Part shown: positions 15,773 through 23,070 of the stretch, in pieces
Numbering within the stretch: the first letter of the stretch is position 1
Layout: each line of letters starts with the position of its first letter
Source: Nioella sediminis
GTDB taxonomy: Bacteria > Pseudomonadota > Alphaproteobacteria > Rhodobacterales > Rhodobacteraceae
Direction of reading: 5' to 3'
DNA length: 33,095 nucleotides
Assembly (NCBI RefSeq): GCF_001879695.1
Contig: NZ_MNBL01000113.1
Coordinates: 1-33,095 of the forward strand
Notes under the pieces: model-generated
What the model was told of the DNA's origin: nothing
What the model saw: the letters and a program-made list of their open reading frames with translations, nothing else
The model's database searches: none
Position numbers and translations under genes: made by a program

Positions 15773-16480
15773 TCAGCGATCAGCCTGAGCGGGGGGCAAC
15801 AGGATGCGCCGGGAATGGGAGGCGAATTCGCGCGACCAGATCATGTAGCCGACCACCGCCGTGCCCGCGATCAGCGCCGCCGGGCCAAGCAGCCAGGCCA
15901 GCGATCCGAGCGAGAAATAGAGCGCGCGCAGGCCGCGGTTGAAGTTGAACGCAGCGCGGATATTGACCTCGGCCGCCTGCATGGCGCGGGGCAGGGTGCG
16001 TGGGTCTTCGGGATCGTTTGGAACGGCGGCCATCAGCACCGCGCAATACCCGAAGAGCCGGTTCGACCAGACGAATTTGAGGAAGGCATAGAGCAGGAAG
16101 ATGCCGGTCGCCATCAGCTTGACCTCGACCACCAGGGTCGGTGTGCCGCCCAGGGTCAGGTCCTCGGCCACGCCAAGCAGCCGGTCGGCATTGCCAATGA
16201 GCGCCAGCAGCCCGCCAAGCGCGATCATCGAGGCGGAGGCGAGGAAATTGGTGCCTTGCCTGAGGCTCGACAGGATCGCCGCATCGAAGATGCGCGGCTC
16301 GCGGGTGACCATCTCGCGCATCCAGTCGCGGCGGTACTCGATCATCAGGATCGTGACCGACGGGCGTTTGAGCCGCTCGGATTCGATCACCCGGCCAAGC
16401 ACCAGCCAAAGAGTGAAGATCAGCGCCACGGCAAGCGCATCGAGTGGGGTGAAAAGGGCAAGCTGGTCAAGAAAGCGCAT
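15773..16480 (-). CDS. DUF599 family membrane protein
   Basis: A 235-residue integral membrane protein with about four membrane helices: near 14-32 (LDALAVALIFTLWLVLGRV), 80-97, 120-140 and 195-217 (FSLGSLAWLLGPAALIAGTAVVGYMIW). The family signature is seen in MIEYRRDWMREMVTREPRIFDAAILSSLRQGTNFLASASMIALGGLLALIG and in the conserved AEVNIRAAFNFNRGLRALYFSL. This matches DUF599 (PF04654), whose role is unknown. The gene is divergent from glcD, with 83 bp between starts that hold a clear palindrome. Nothing links it functionally to glycolate use beyond that shared region. Confidence 0.88.
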   Translation of the reverse strand: MRFLDQLALFTPLDALAVALIFTLWLVLGRVIESERLKRPSVTILMIEYRRDWMREMVTREPRIFDAAILSSLRQGTNFLASASMIALGGLLALIGNADRLLGVAEDLTLGGTPTLVVEVKLMATGIFLLYAFLKFVWSNRLFGYCAVLMAAVPNDPEDPRTLPRAMQAAEVNIRAAFNFNRGLRALYFSLGSLAWLLGPAALIAGTAVVGYMIWSREFASHSRRILLPPAQADR

Positions 16481-16519
16481 GCTGAAAGCCTATATCTGAG
16501 CACTATCTATTGCCACAGG

Positions 16520-16546
16520 GGTAAATTGGTTATATTTATTTACCAA
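16520..16546. promoter_or_regulatory. Nested palindromes in the DUF599-glcD divergent region (candidate operator)
   Basis: GGTAAAT and ATTTACC form a perfect 7-bp inverted repeat with an 11-bp spacer (16520-16544). Overlapping it, TTGGT and ACCAA form a second one with the same 11-bp spacer (16526-16546). The DNA is AT-rich, unlike its flanks. TGGT/ACCA halves are typical of GntR-family FadR-group regulators, to which GlcC belongs, although those usually have a much shorter spacer. It lies 18 bp before the glcD ATG, a position suited to repression. Confidence 0.45.
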
Positions 16547-16563
16547 AGCAAGCGAGGTTCGCC

Positions 16564-18003
16564 ATGGAGATGCCAGTTCCCAATCCGTCGGTCCTGTCGG
16601 GCAAGGCCCGGATCGTGGCGCGTTTGCGGGCGGTCCTGCCGCCGGATGCGGTGATCGACGACCCGGCAGAGACCCGCGCCTATGAATGCGATGCCCTGAC
16701 CGCCTATCGCTGCCCGCCTTTGGCGGCGGTCCTGCCCTCTACGACGGCGGAGGTCGCGGCGGTGCTGAAGATCTGCCATGACGAAGGTGTGCCGGTGGTG
16801 CCGCGCGGGGCGGGCACGTCGCTAGCCGGTGGGGCGCTGCCGACGGCAGACAGCGTGATCCTGGGTGTCGCACGCATGAACGCGGTGCTGGAAACCGACT
16901 ATGACAACCGGTTCATCCGGGTGCAGACGGGGCGCACCAATCTGAGCGTCACCGGGGCGGTGGAGGAAGAGGATTTCTTCTATGCTCCTGACCCCTCGTC
17001 GCAGCTGGCCTGCGCCATCGCGGGCAATATCGCGATGAATTCGGGCGGCGCGCATTGCCTGAAATACGGGGTGACGACGAACAACCTTCTGGGCGTGACC
17101 ATGGTGCTGATGGATGGCACGGTGGTCGAGATCGGCGGCGCGCATCTGGATGCGGGGGGGCTCGATCTTTTGGGGCTGATTTGCGGGTCGGAGGGGCAGC
17201 TTGGCGTCGTGACCGAGGCCACCCTGCGCATCCTGCCCAAGCCCGAAGGCGCGCGGCCCGTGCTGATCGGCTATGACAGCAACGAAGTGGCGGGGCAATG
17301 CGTGTCCGACATCATCAAGGCGGGGGTGCTGCCGGTCGCGATCGAGTTCATGGACCGGCCCTGCATCCGCGCGACCGAGGCATTTGCGGGCGCGGGCTAC
17401 CCCGATTGCGAGGCGCTGCTGATCGTCGAAGTCGAAGGATCGGACGCGGAGATCGACGCGCAATTGGGCGTCATCACCCAGATCGCGCGCAAGCATAACC
17501 CGGTGGAGCTGCGCGAGAGCCGGTCGGCCGAGGAAAGCGGGCGGATCTGGCTGGGGCGCAAGTCGGCCTTCGGGGCCATGGGGCAGATCAACGATTACAT
17601 GTGCCTTGACGGGACGATCCCGGTCAGCGCCCTGCCGCTGGTGCTGCGCCGGATCGGGGAGATGTCGAAGGACTACGGGCTTGACGTGGGCAATGTGTTC
17701 CATGCGGGGGATGGCAACATGCATCCTCTCATTCTGTTTGACGCCAACAAGCCGGGCGACCTGGAAAAATGCGAGGCCTTCGGGGCGGATATCCTGAAGC
17801 TTTGCGTTGAGGTGGGCGGCTGCCTGACCGGCGAGCATGGCGTGGGGATCGAGAAGCGCGACCTGATGGGGGCGCAATTCACCGGTCCGGATATGGAGGC
17901 GCAGATGCGGGTGAAGGATGTGTTCGACCCGAAGTGGCTGTTGAACCCGGCCAAGGTGTTTCCGCTGTCGGTCTCCGAGGCGCACAGGAGTTTCGCCGCC
18001 TGA
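16564..18003 (+). CDS. glcD: Glycolate oxidase subunit GlcD (FAD-linked)
   Basis: A 479-residue flavoprotein of the FAD-binding PCMH/VAO type, the catalytic subunit that oxidises glycolate (and D-lactate) to glyoxylate in the membrane-associated glycolate oxidase complex. Seen: the FAD pyrophosphate loop VPRGAGTSLAGGALP (79-93); DPSSQLACAIAGNIAMNSGG and HCLKYGVTTNN; and the C-terminal FAD-oxidase motifs VFHAGDGNMHPLILFD and GGCLTGEHGVGIEKRDLM. Length is normal. The ATG at 16564 follows GCGAGG. It begins a glcD-glcE-small membrane protein-glcF cluster; electrons should pass from FAD to the iron-sulfur subunit and the quinone pool. Confidence 0.95.
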   Translation: MEMPVPNPSVLSGKARIVARLRAVLPPDAVIDDPAETRAYECDALTAYRCPPLAAVLPSTTAEVAAVLKICHDEGVPVVPRGAGTSLAGGALPTADSVILGVARMNAVLETDYDNRFIRVQTGRTNLSVTGAVEEEDFFYAPDPSSQLACAIAGNIAMNSGGAHCLKYGVTTNNLLGVTMVLMDGTVVEIGGAHLDAGGLDLLGLICGSEGQLGVVTEATLRILPKPEGARPVLIGYDSNEVAGQCVSDIIKAGVLPVAIEFMDRPCIRATEAFAGAGYPDCEALLIVEVEGSDAEIDAQLGVITQIARKHNPVELRESRSAEESGRIWLGRKSAFGAMGQINDYMCLDGTIPVSALPLVLRRIGEMSKDYGLDVGNVFHAGDGNMHPLILFDANKPGDLEKCEAFGADILKLCVEVGGCLTGEHGVGIEKRDLMGAQFTGPDMEAQMRVKDVFDPKWLLNPAKVFPLSVSEAHRSFAA

Positions 18004-18015
18004 CGGCGTCGATCC

Positions 18016-18073
18016 GCGGGGGGATCCTCCCCCCGCACCCCCCTGGAGTATTTCTGCCAAGAAGAAGGAAGGG
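18016..18073 (+). repeat. G/C hairpin plus GTATTTCTGCCAAGAAGAA signature between glcD and glcE
   Basis: GCGGGGGGA-TCC-TCCCCCCGC is a 9-bp-arm hairpin (18016-18036), followed by CACCCCCCTGGA and the signature GTATTTCTGCCAAGAAGAA. The same order, C-rich run then GTATTT-TGCCAAGA-GAA, ends the repeat at 15281-15363. Its place inside an operon means it would modulate rather than simply end transcription, for example by partial termination or by protecting the upstream mRNA. Confidence 0.65.
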
Positions 18074-18081
18074 CGCGTTTC

Positions 18082-19218
18082 ATGCTGAGCCCCGTCGATG
18101 AACAAGAGCTGAGCGAGGCGGTGGCCGGGGCCGAGGGGCCCTTGCGGATCGTTGGAGGTGGCACGCGGCCCTTGGGGCGGCCGGTGACGGGCGAGGTTCT
18201 GTCGGTCGCGGCGTTGGCGGGGATCGAGCTTTATGAGCCCGGCGCGCTGACCATCGTTGCGAAGGCGGGCACGCCCTTGGCGGAGGTCGAGGCGGCGCTG
18301 GCGGCGGAAAACCAGCGATTGCCGTTTGAGCCGATGGATATGCGCGGGTTGCTTGGGACCAGCGGGGAGCCGACGATCGGGGGCGTGGTCGCGGCGAACG
18401 TGTCGGGTCCGCGGCGCATCCAGGCGGGGGCGTGCCGGGATTCGCTCATTGGTGTGCGTTTCGTCGACGGGCGCGGGGCGGTGGTGAAGAACGGCGGGCG
18501 GGTGATGAAGAATGTCACCGGCTATGACCTGGTGAAGCTGATGGCGGGCAGCTACGGCACGCTCGGGGTGCTGAGCGAGGTGGCGTTCAAGGTGCTGCCG
18601 GGGGTGGAGACGCGGGCCTGCGTGTTGATCAACGGCATGTCCAATTCGGATGCGGTGGCGGCGATGTCGAGGGCGCTCGGTTCGCCCTTCGAGGTCTCGG
18701 GTGCCGCGCATACGCCTGCGGGGGTGGACGGGCATCCGGTGACGATGCTGCGGCTGGAGGGCTTTGCCGACAGCGTCGCCTATCGGGCGGGCAGGCTGCG
18801 GGAGCTGCTGGCAGGGTTCGGGGAAATTTCGGTGGAAACGGACCCGGACCGGGTGCAGGCGGGCTGGCGCTGGGTGCGCGATGTGGAGCCGTTCCACGGG
18901 CGCGCGGGCGATGTCTGGCGTGTGTCGGTGAAGCCCTCGGACGGGCCCGGGATCGCGGCGCGCGCCGGGGGGGATGTGCTGTTCGACTGGGGCGGCGGGC
19001 TGATCTGGGCACTGGTGCCCGACGGCATGGACCTGCGGGCAAAGCTGGGCGATTTCGCGGGCCACGCGACGCTGATCCGGGCCAGCGAGGAGACGCGGGC
19101 GCGTCTGCCGGTGTTTCAGTACGAACCCGCGCCGGTGGCGGCCTTGACCGAAGGGTTGCGGCGGCAGTTCGATCCAAGGGGTATCCTGAACCCCGGGCTC
19201 ATGGGGGGCGACGGCTGA
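18082..19218 (+). CDS. glcE: Glycolate oxidase subunit GlcE
   Basis: A 378-residue FAD-binding subunit of glycolate oxidase, related to GlcD but shorter. Seen: the FAD loop RIVGGGTRPLGRPV; FEPMDMRGLLGTSGEPTIGGVVAANVSGPRRIQAGACRD, the GlcE hallmark region; VKNGGRVMKNVTGYDLVKLMAGSYGTLGVL; and the C-terminal RQFDPRGILNPGLMGG. The ATG at 18082 follows GAAGGAAGGG about 10 bp upstream, sequence that also belongs to the repeat signature, so the repeat supplies the ribosome-binding site. Its stop overlaps the next start by one base (TGATG), indicating coupling to the small membrane-protein gene. Confidence 0.94.
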   Translation: MLSPVDEQELSEAVAGAEGPLRIVGGGTRPLGRPVTGEVLSVAALAGIELYEPGALTIVAKAGTPLAEVEAALAAENQRLPFEPMDMRGLLGTSGEPTIGGVVAANVSGPRRIQAGACRDSLIGVRFVDGRGAVVKNGGRVMKNVTGYDLVKLMAGSYGTLGVLSEVAFKVLPGVETRACVLINGMSNSDAVAAMSRALGSPFEVSGAAHTPAGVDGHPVTMLRLEGFADSVAYRAGRLRELLAGFGEISVETDPDRVQAGWRWVRDVEPFHGRAGDVWRVSVKPSDGPGIAARAGGDVLFDWGGGLIWALVPDGMDLRAKLGDFAGHATLIRASEETRARLPVFQYEPAPVAALTEGLRRQFDPRGILNPGLMGGDG

Positions 19219-19529
19219 TGATCGGGCTGTTGTTCCTGCCGAGCGTGATCGGCCTGATCACCTGTTTCCTCGGGGAAAGGCTGGGGGTTGCGCGCCCGCG
19301 CGCGGTGCGGACTGGCGTGGCACTGGCGCTCTCGGTGCTCTTTTTCGGGATCTACGCGGTGGTGCGGACCCCATCGGTCAGCCTGATGCACGATGGCGGC
19401 GTGATCATGGTCCTGGTTGTTTTGATCGGCCTGGCGGGCGGCTGTCTCGGGGCGGCTGCGACGCAGTGGGGGCCGCGCTGGTTGGGCTATGGCGTGGCGA
19501 TGCTGGTGCCTACGATATTCTGGTTCTGA
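19218..19529 (+). CDS. Small membrane protein embedded between glcE and glcF
   Basis: A 103-residue, strongly hydrophobic protein with about four membrane segments: LLFLPSVIGLITCFLG (3-18), VRTGVALALSVLFFGIYAVV (30-49), VIMVLVVLIGLAGGCLGAA (62-80) and LGYGVAMLVPTIFWF (89-103). I do not recognise a family. It starts at the last base of the glcE stop (TGATG), and its stop is 10 bp before the glcF ATG, so it is translated as part of the glycolate oxidase operon. It might anchor GlcDEF to the membrane or help substrate passage, but neither can be read from the sequence. Codon use and GC content match its neighbours, so it appears to be native to the operon. Confidence 0.8.
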   Translation: MIGLLFLPSVIGLITCFLGERLGVARPRAVRTGVALALSVLFFGIYAVVRTPSVSLMHDGGVIMVLVVLIGLAGGCLGAAATQWGPRWLGYGVAMLVPTIFWF

Positions 19530-19539
19530 GGGGGCGGGG

Positions 19540-20862
19540 ATGCAGACGTTTTTCACCGATGAGCAGTTGCAGGACCCCGGGATCGCCCGGTCGAACGAGA
19601 TCCTGCGCGCCTGCGTGCATTGCGGGTTTTGCACCGCGACCTGCCCGACCTATCAGGTTCTGGGCGATGAACTCGATAGCCCGCGCGGGCGCATCTATCT
19701 TATAAAAGATATGCTCGAAAGCGGGCGGCCTGCGGATGAGAAGACCGTCAAGCATATCGACCGCTGCCTGTCCTGCCTTGCCTGCATGACGACTTGCCCC
19801 TCGGGGGTGCATTACATGCATCTGGTCGACCATGCGCGGGCGCATATCGAGAAGACCTACAAGCGACCCCTGATGGACCGGCTGCTGCGCTGGACGCTGG
19901 CGAAGATCATCCCATACCCCGGGCGCTTCCGGCTGGCGCTGCTTGGTGCCAAGATCGGGCGGCCCTTTGCCTTCCTGATGCCCGATGCGCGGCTGAAGGC
20001 GATGCTGGCCATGGCGCCGAAGCAGATCCCGCCTGTCAGCCGCAATGACGATCCGCAGGTGTTTCCCGCGATTGGCGAACGGAAAAAGCGGGTGGCGTTG
20101 ATGACGGGGTGCGCGCAGAAGGCGCTGAATACCGATATCAACGACGCGACCATCCGGCTTCTGCGCCGCTTGGGCTGCGAGGTGGTCATTCCGCAGGGGC
20201 AGGGCTGCTGCGGGGCGCTGACCCATCACATGGGCAAGGAAAGCGAGAGCCATGCCTCGGCGGCGAAGAACATCCGCGCGTGGCGGGCCGAGATGGCGGG
20301 CGCGGGGCTCGATGCCATCGTGATCAACACGAGCGGTTGTGGAACGACGGTCAAGGATTACGGGCATATGTTCCGCAACGATCCGCTGGCAAAGGACGCG
20401 GCAGCGGTGGCGGGGATCGCGATGGATGTCTCGGAACTGCTGATGCAGCTCGACCTGCCGGAGGGGGCCGAGAAGGGGCTGACCGTGGCCTATCACGCGG
20501 CCTGTTCGCTGCAGCATGGGCAGCAGATCAAGACCTTCCCCAAGGACCTGCTGAAGCGGGCGGGCTACAAGGTGGTGGAGCCTGCGGACCCGCATCTGTG
20601 CTGCGGTTCGGCGGGCACCTACAACCTGCTGCAGCCAGAGATTTCGGGCAAGCTGAAGGACCGCAAGATCCGCACGCTGGAGGCGAAATCCCCCGATATC
20701 ATCGCGGCGGGCAATATCGGCTGCATGATGCAGATCGGATCGGGCACCGAGGTGCCGATTGTCCATACGGTCGAGCTGCTCGATTGGGCCACCGGCGGGC
20801 CGCGTCCACCGGCGCTGGATGAGGAAGGCAAGCGCGAAATACCGGTGCCGATCCTGCGCTGA
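19540..20862 (+). CDS. glcF: Glycolate oxidase iron-sulfur subunit GlcF
   Basis: A 440-residue iron-sulfur protein. Two [4Fe-4S] ferredoxin motifs are seen: Cys25-28-31-35 (CVHCGFCTATCP) and Cys76-79-82-86 (CLSCLACMTTCP). Two CCG (DUF224) domains follow, with QGQGCCGALTHHMG and PHLCCGSAGTYNLLQPEIS, each preceded by GCAQ or HAACSLQHGQ segments. This is the subunit that takes electrons from the flavin subunits and passes them to the membrane quinone pool. The ATG at 19540 has GGGGGCGGGG directly upstream. It is the last recognisable gene of the operon; the next gene, a protease, has its own leader 64 bp downstream. Confidence 0.95.
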   Translation: MQTFFTDEQLQDPGIARSNEILRACVHCGFCTATCPTYQVLGDELDSPRGRIYLIKDMLESGRPADEKTVKHIDRCLSCLACMTTCPSGVHYMHLVDHARAHIEKTYKRPLMDRLLRWTLAKIIPYPGRFRLALLGAKIGRPFAFLMPDARLKAMLAMAPKQIPPVSRNDDPQVFPAIGERKKRVALMTGCAQKALNTDINDATIRLLRRLGCEVVIPQGQGCCGALTHHMGKESESHASAAKNIRAWRAEMAGAGLDAIVINTSGCGTTVKDYGHMFRNDPLAKDAAAVAGIAMDVSELLMQLDLPEGAEKGLTVAYHAACSLQHGQQIKTFPKDLLKRAGYKVVEPADPHLCCGSAGTYNLLQPEISGKLKDRKIRTLEAKSPDIIAAGNIGCMMQIGSGTEVPIVHTVELLDWATGGPRPPALDEEGKREIPVPILR

Positions 20863-20926
20863 GGGGTCAAATTTCTGCCCCAGTCGGGTGGCATCCTGCG
20901 CCGGATCATTCACCGGGGATTTGCCG

Positions 20927-21760
20927 ATGCGCGCCATTCTGGCCTTTCTGCTGATGACCTGCGCGGCCACCGCGCAGAGCCTGCCGACCATCGCGCCGGA
21001 CGGGCCGCCCTTGCAGGAGGTGACGGGCGACGGGCTGGACCGGCAATGGCTGGCCGTGGGGCGGTTCGACACCGGAACGGGGTTCTGCACCGGCACGCTG
21101 ATTGCCGCCGATCTGGTGCTGACGGCGGCGCATTGCCTGTTTGATGCCTCCACGGGACAGCCGCTGCCCCAGGCCGGGTTCCGCTTTGGCGCGGGGCTTC
21201 GCAATGGCCAGCCTGTGGCGCTGCGCGGGGTGCGGCGGGTGGTGATGCATCCGGGTTACGCCTTCGATCTGCCCGACGATCTGGACCGGGTGCGCACCGA
21301 TATCGCGCTGTTGGAACTGGACCGGGCGATCCCTTCCAATCAGGTGGTGCCGATCCCGGCGCGCGGGCGGGCGACAGTGGGCGATCTGGTGCAGGTCGTG
21401 TCCTACGGGCGGGATCGAGAGGATCATGCGTCGCTGGAAAACGGCTGTGCGGTGGAAACCGGCGATGGCCGGATGCAGGTGCTGAGCTGCCATGTGGTGC
21501 CCGGCTCGTCCGGGTCGCCGGTCTTCGTGTCGACCGGCGGACATCCCGGCGTTGTGTCGGTCGTGTCGGCCATGGCGCATTGGCGCGACGATCCTGTTGC
21601 TCTGGCGGCGGATCTGCAGGGCGGGCTGGCGCCGCTGCTGGACCTGATGGACCGCACCGATGACGTGTTCGCGCGCGAGGCGCCGCGTCTGCGCACCCTG
21701 ACCATGGGCAATAACGGCCAGGATGAACTGGGCGCGCGTTTCATCCGCGTGACCCCTTGA
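20927..21760 (+). CDS. Trypsin-like serine protease (S1 family), exported
   Basis: A 277-residue protein with a short signal peptide (MRAILAFLLMTCAATA, cleavage before QS) and a chymotrypsin-fold protease domain. The catalytic triad is visible: His69 in LTAAHC, Asp125 in TDIALLE and Ser195 in GSSGSP (the family's GDSGGP in a modified form). Cysteines flanking the first two motifs (54/70) could form the usual disulfide. It is likely periplasmic. The upstream 60 bp show no strong promoter, so some read-through from glcF is possible. The stop codon overlaps a possible heat-shock promoter for the next gene. Substrates are unknown. Confidence 0.88.
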   Translation: MRAILAFLLMTCAATAQSLPTIAPDGPPLQEVTGDGLDRQWLAVGRFDTGTGFCTGTLIAADLVLTAAHCLFDASTGQPLPQAGFRFGAGLRNGQPVALRGVRRVVMHPGYAFDLPDDLDRVRTDIALLELDRAIPSNQVVPIPARGRATVGDLVQVVSYGRDREDHASLENGCAVETGDGRMQVLSCHVVPGSSGSPVFVSTGGHPGVVSVVSAMAHWRDDPVALAADLQGGLAPLLDLMDRTDDVFAREAPRLRTLTMGNNGQDELGARFIRVTP

Positions 21761-21784
21761 AGCGCGGCGGATCGCATCCCAGAT
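21756..21784 (+). promoter_or_regulatory. Possible RpoH (sigma-32) promoter for hsp20
   Basis: CTTGAA at 21756-21761 matches the sigma-32 -35 box, and CCCAGAT at 21778-21784 resembles its CCCCATnT -10 box, with a spacer of 16 bp, slightly long. Transcription would start near 21791-21793, just before the first hairpin of the leader. The match at -10 is imperfect. Confidence 0.4.
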
Positions 21785-21794
21785 CGTATGGTGT

Positions 21795-21890
21795 CCGGTG
21801 CCCGCAACAGGGGCCGGATGTGTCACCCGGACGGGTCTTATCAGACCGTCCACAAAACCAGGTATCGCTCAAGAGAAGAGGATGACCCAT
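21795..21890 (+). ncRNA. ROSE-type RNA thermometer in the hsp20 5' leader
   Basis: Three hairpins precede the hsp20 start: 21795-21817 (CCGG arms plus CCC/GGG), 21829-21851 (GGACGG-GTCT pairing with AGAC-CGTCC, one bulged base) and 21861-21887. In the last, GGT-ATC-G-CTC pairs with GAG-GAT-G-ACC around the loop AAGAGAA, so the Shine-Dalgarno GAGGA is closed. The strand opposite it reads UCGCU, which is the UYGCU hallmark of ROSE elements with its bulged G facing AGGA. ROSE elements control small heat-shock genes in alphaproteobacteria by melting at high temperature. The call rests on this motif and its position; no folding program was run. Confidence 0.75.
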
Positions 21891-22349
21891 ATGAGAACCC
21901 AGGATTTTTCGCCGCTTTTCCGTGCCTCCGTCGGCTTTGACCGCGTTGCGGACATGCTCGACCGCGTAATGACGCAGGATGTCGGCTCCAATACCTATCC
22001 GCCCTACAATATCGAGAAGACGGGCGAGAATGCCTATCGCATCTCTGTCGCCGTTGCGGGCTTTACCGGCGATGAGCTGAATGTCGAACAGCGCGAGAAT
22101 GCGCTGGTGATTTCGGCCCGCAAGGAAAAGGACGAGACCGCGCGCACCTATCTGCATCGCGGCATCGCCACCCGCGCCTTCGAGAAACGCTTTACGTTGG
22201 CCGATCACGTCAAGGTCACCGCCGCGACCCATGAAAACGGCATGCTGCATATCGACCTTGTGCGCGAAGTGCCCGAGGCGCTGAAACCGCGCCGCATCGA
22301 GATCACCTCTGACGCTGGGGTTCCGGCGCTGGAGGCTGAGACCGACTGA
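21891..22349 (+). CDS. Small heat shock protein, Hsp20/IbpA family
   Basis: A 152-residue small heat-shock chaperone that holds unfolded proteins for later refolding. The N-terminus has the IbpA-type start MRTQDFSPLFRASVGFDRVADMLD. The alpha-crystallin domain spans about 38-128 with YPPYNIEKTGENAYRISVAVAGF, ELNVEQRENALVISARKE, RTYLHRGIATRAFEKRF and GMLHIDLVREVPE; a C-terminal IEI motif for oligomer contact (RRIEIT) follows. The ATG at 21891 is preferred over 21882, because the ribosome-binding site GAGGA would be too close to the latter. Expression is probably heat-controlled at two levels, by an RpoH-like promoter and a ROSE leader, and it ends at a strong terminator. Confidence 0.93.
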   Translation: MRTQDFSPLFRASVGFDRVADMLDRVMTQDVGSNTYPPYNIEKTGENAYRISVAVAGFTGDELNVEQRENALVISARKEKDETARTYLHRGIATRAFEKRFTLADHVKVTAATHENGMLHIDLVREVPEALKPRRIEITSDAGVPALEAETD

Positions 22350-22378
22350 CCAGTCAGGCAATCCCTTCGTTGAACTTT

Positions 22379-22408
22379 GCGCGGTCCTTCGGGGCCGCGC
22401 TTTTTTTT
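22379..22408 (+). terminator. Rho-independent terminator after hsp20
   Basis: GCGCGGTCC pairs with GGGCCGCGC (one G-U pair) around a TTCG tetraloop, followed directly by eight T residues. It lies 30 bp after the hsp20 stop and separates it from the isomerase gene. Confidence 0.93.
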
Positions 22409-22464
22409 GAGTTTCGTCCCGATTGAGTTAAGCTTCCTGCACGTTCGTAAGGCAGAGGGAAACG

Positions 22465-23070
22465 ATGAGGTCTATTGATTTCTGGTATTCAATCGGAAGC
22501 ACCTACAGCTATCTGACGATTTTGCGCTTGCCCGAGATGGCCCGCAAGGAAGGGGTCGATATTCGCTGGCGGCCTTTCAACGTGCGCCATGTGATGGTTG
22601 AACAGAACAACATCCCCTTCAAGGATAAGCCGGTGAAGACTGCCTATATGTGGCGTGATATCGAGCGCCGTGCGCCGAAATATGGGTTGCACCCCAATCT
22701 GCCCGCGCCCTATCCGCTGCCCGGTCTGGTTCTGGCTAATCAGGTCGCTTTTCTCGGGGCCGAAGAGGGCTGGGGCGAGGATTATGCGCAAGCCACGTAT
22801 CGGCACTGGTTCGAGGCGGGTCAGCCTGCGGGCGAGGAACCAAATCTGTCTGAATGCCTTTCCGAGATCGGGCAGGATCCGGAGCGAGTATTGACGGCTG
22901 CGCAATCGGCCCGGATCGTGGATAGTCTGCAAGCGGAAACTTTAGAGGCCATGGAAATCGGCGTCTTCGGGTCCCCGAGCTTTGTCGTCGGTGGCGAGGT
23001 GTTTTGGGGTGACGACAGATTGGAAGACGCGATTGCATGGGCCAAGTTCGGGAAGTTTTGTCCCCCCTAG
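22465..23070 (+). CDS. 2-hydroxychromene-2-carboxylate isomerase-like protein (DsbA/kappa-GST fold)
   Basis: A 201-residue protein of the thioredoxin-fold DsbA/kappa class. The start DFWYSIGSTYSYL corresponds to the glutathione-binding serine region (Ser12 likely), and there is no CxxC motif, which argues against an oxidoreductase. The C-terminal GVFGSPSFVVGGEVFWGDDRLEDAI is the family signature with cis-Pro. Named members isomerise 2-hydroxychromene-2-carboxylate in naphthalene breakdown, but most genomic copies have unknown substrates and no aromatic pathway genes are near. The ATG has AGAGGGAAACG upstream. Its TAG stop lies in CTAG, which also supplies the stop of the convergent gene. Confidence 0.85.
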   Translation: MRSIDFWYSIGSTYSYLTILRLPEMARKEGVDIRWRPFNVRHVMVEQNNIPFKDKPVKTAYMWRDIERRAPKYGLHPNLPAPYPLPGLVLANQVAFLGAEEGWGEDYAQATYRHWFEAGQPAGEEPNLSECLSEIGQDPERVLTAAQSARIVDSLQAETLEAMEIGVFGSPSFVVGGEVFWGDDRLEDAIAWAKFGKFCPP

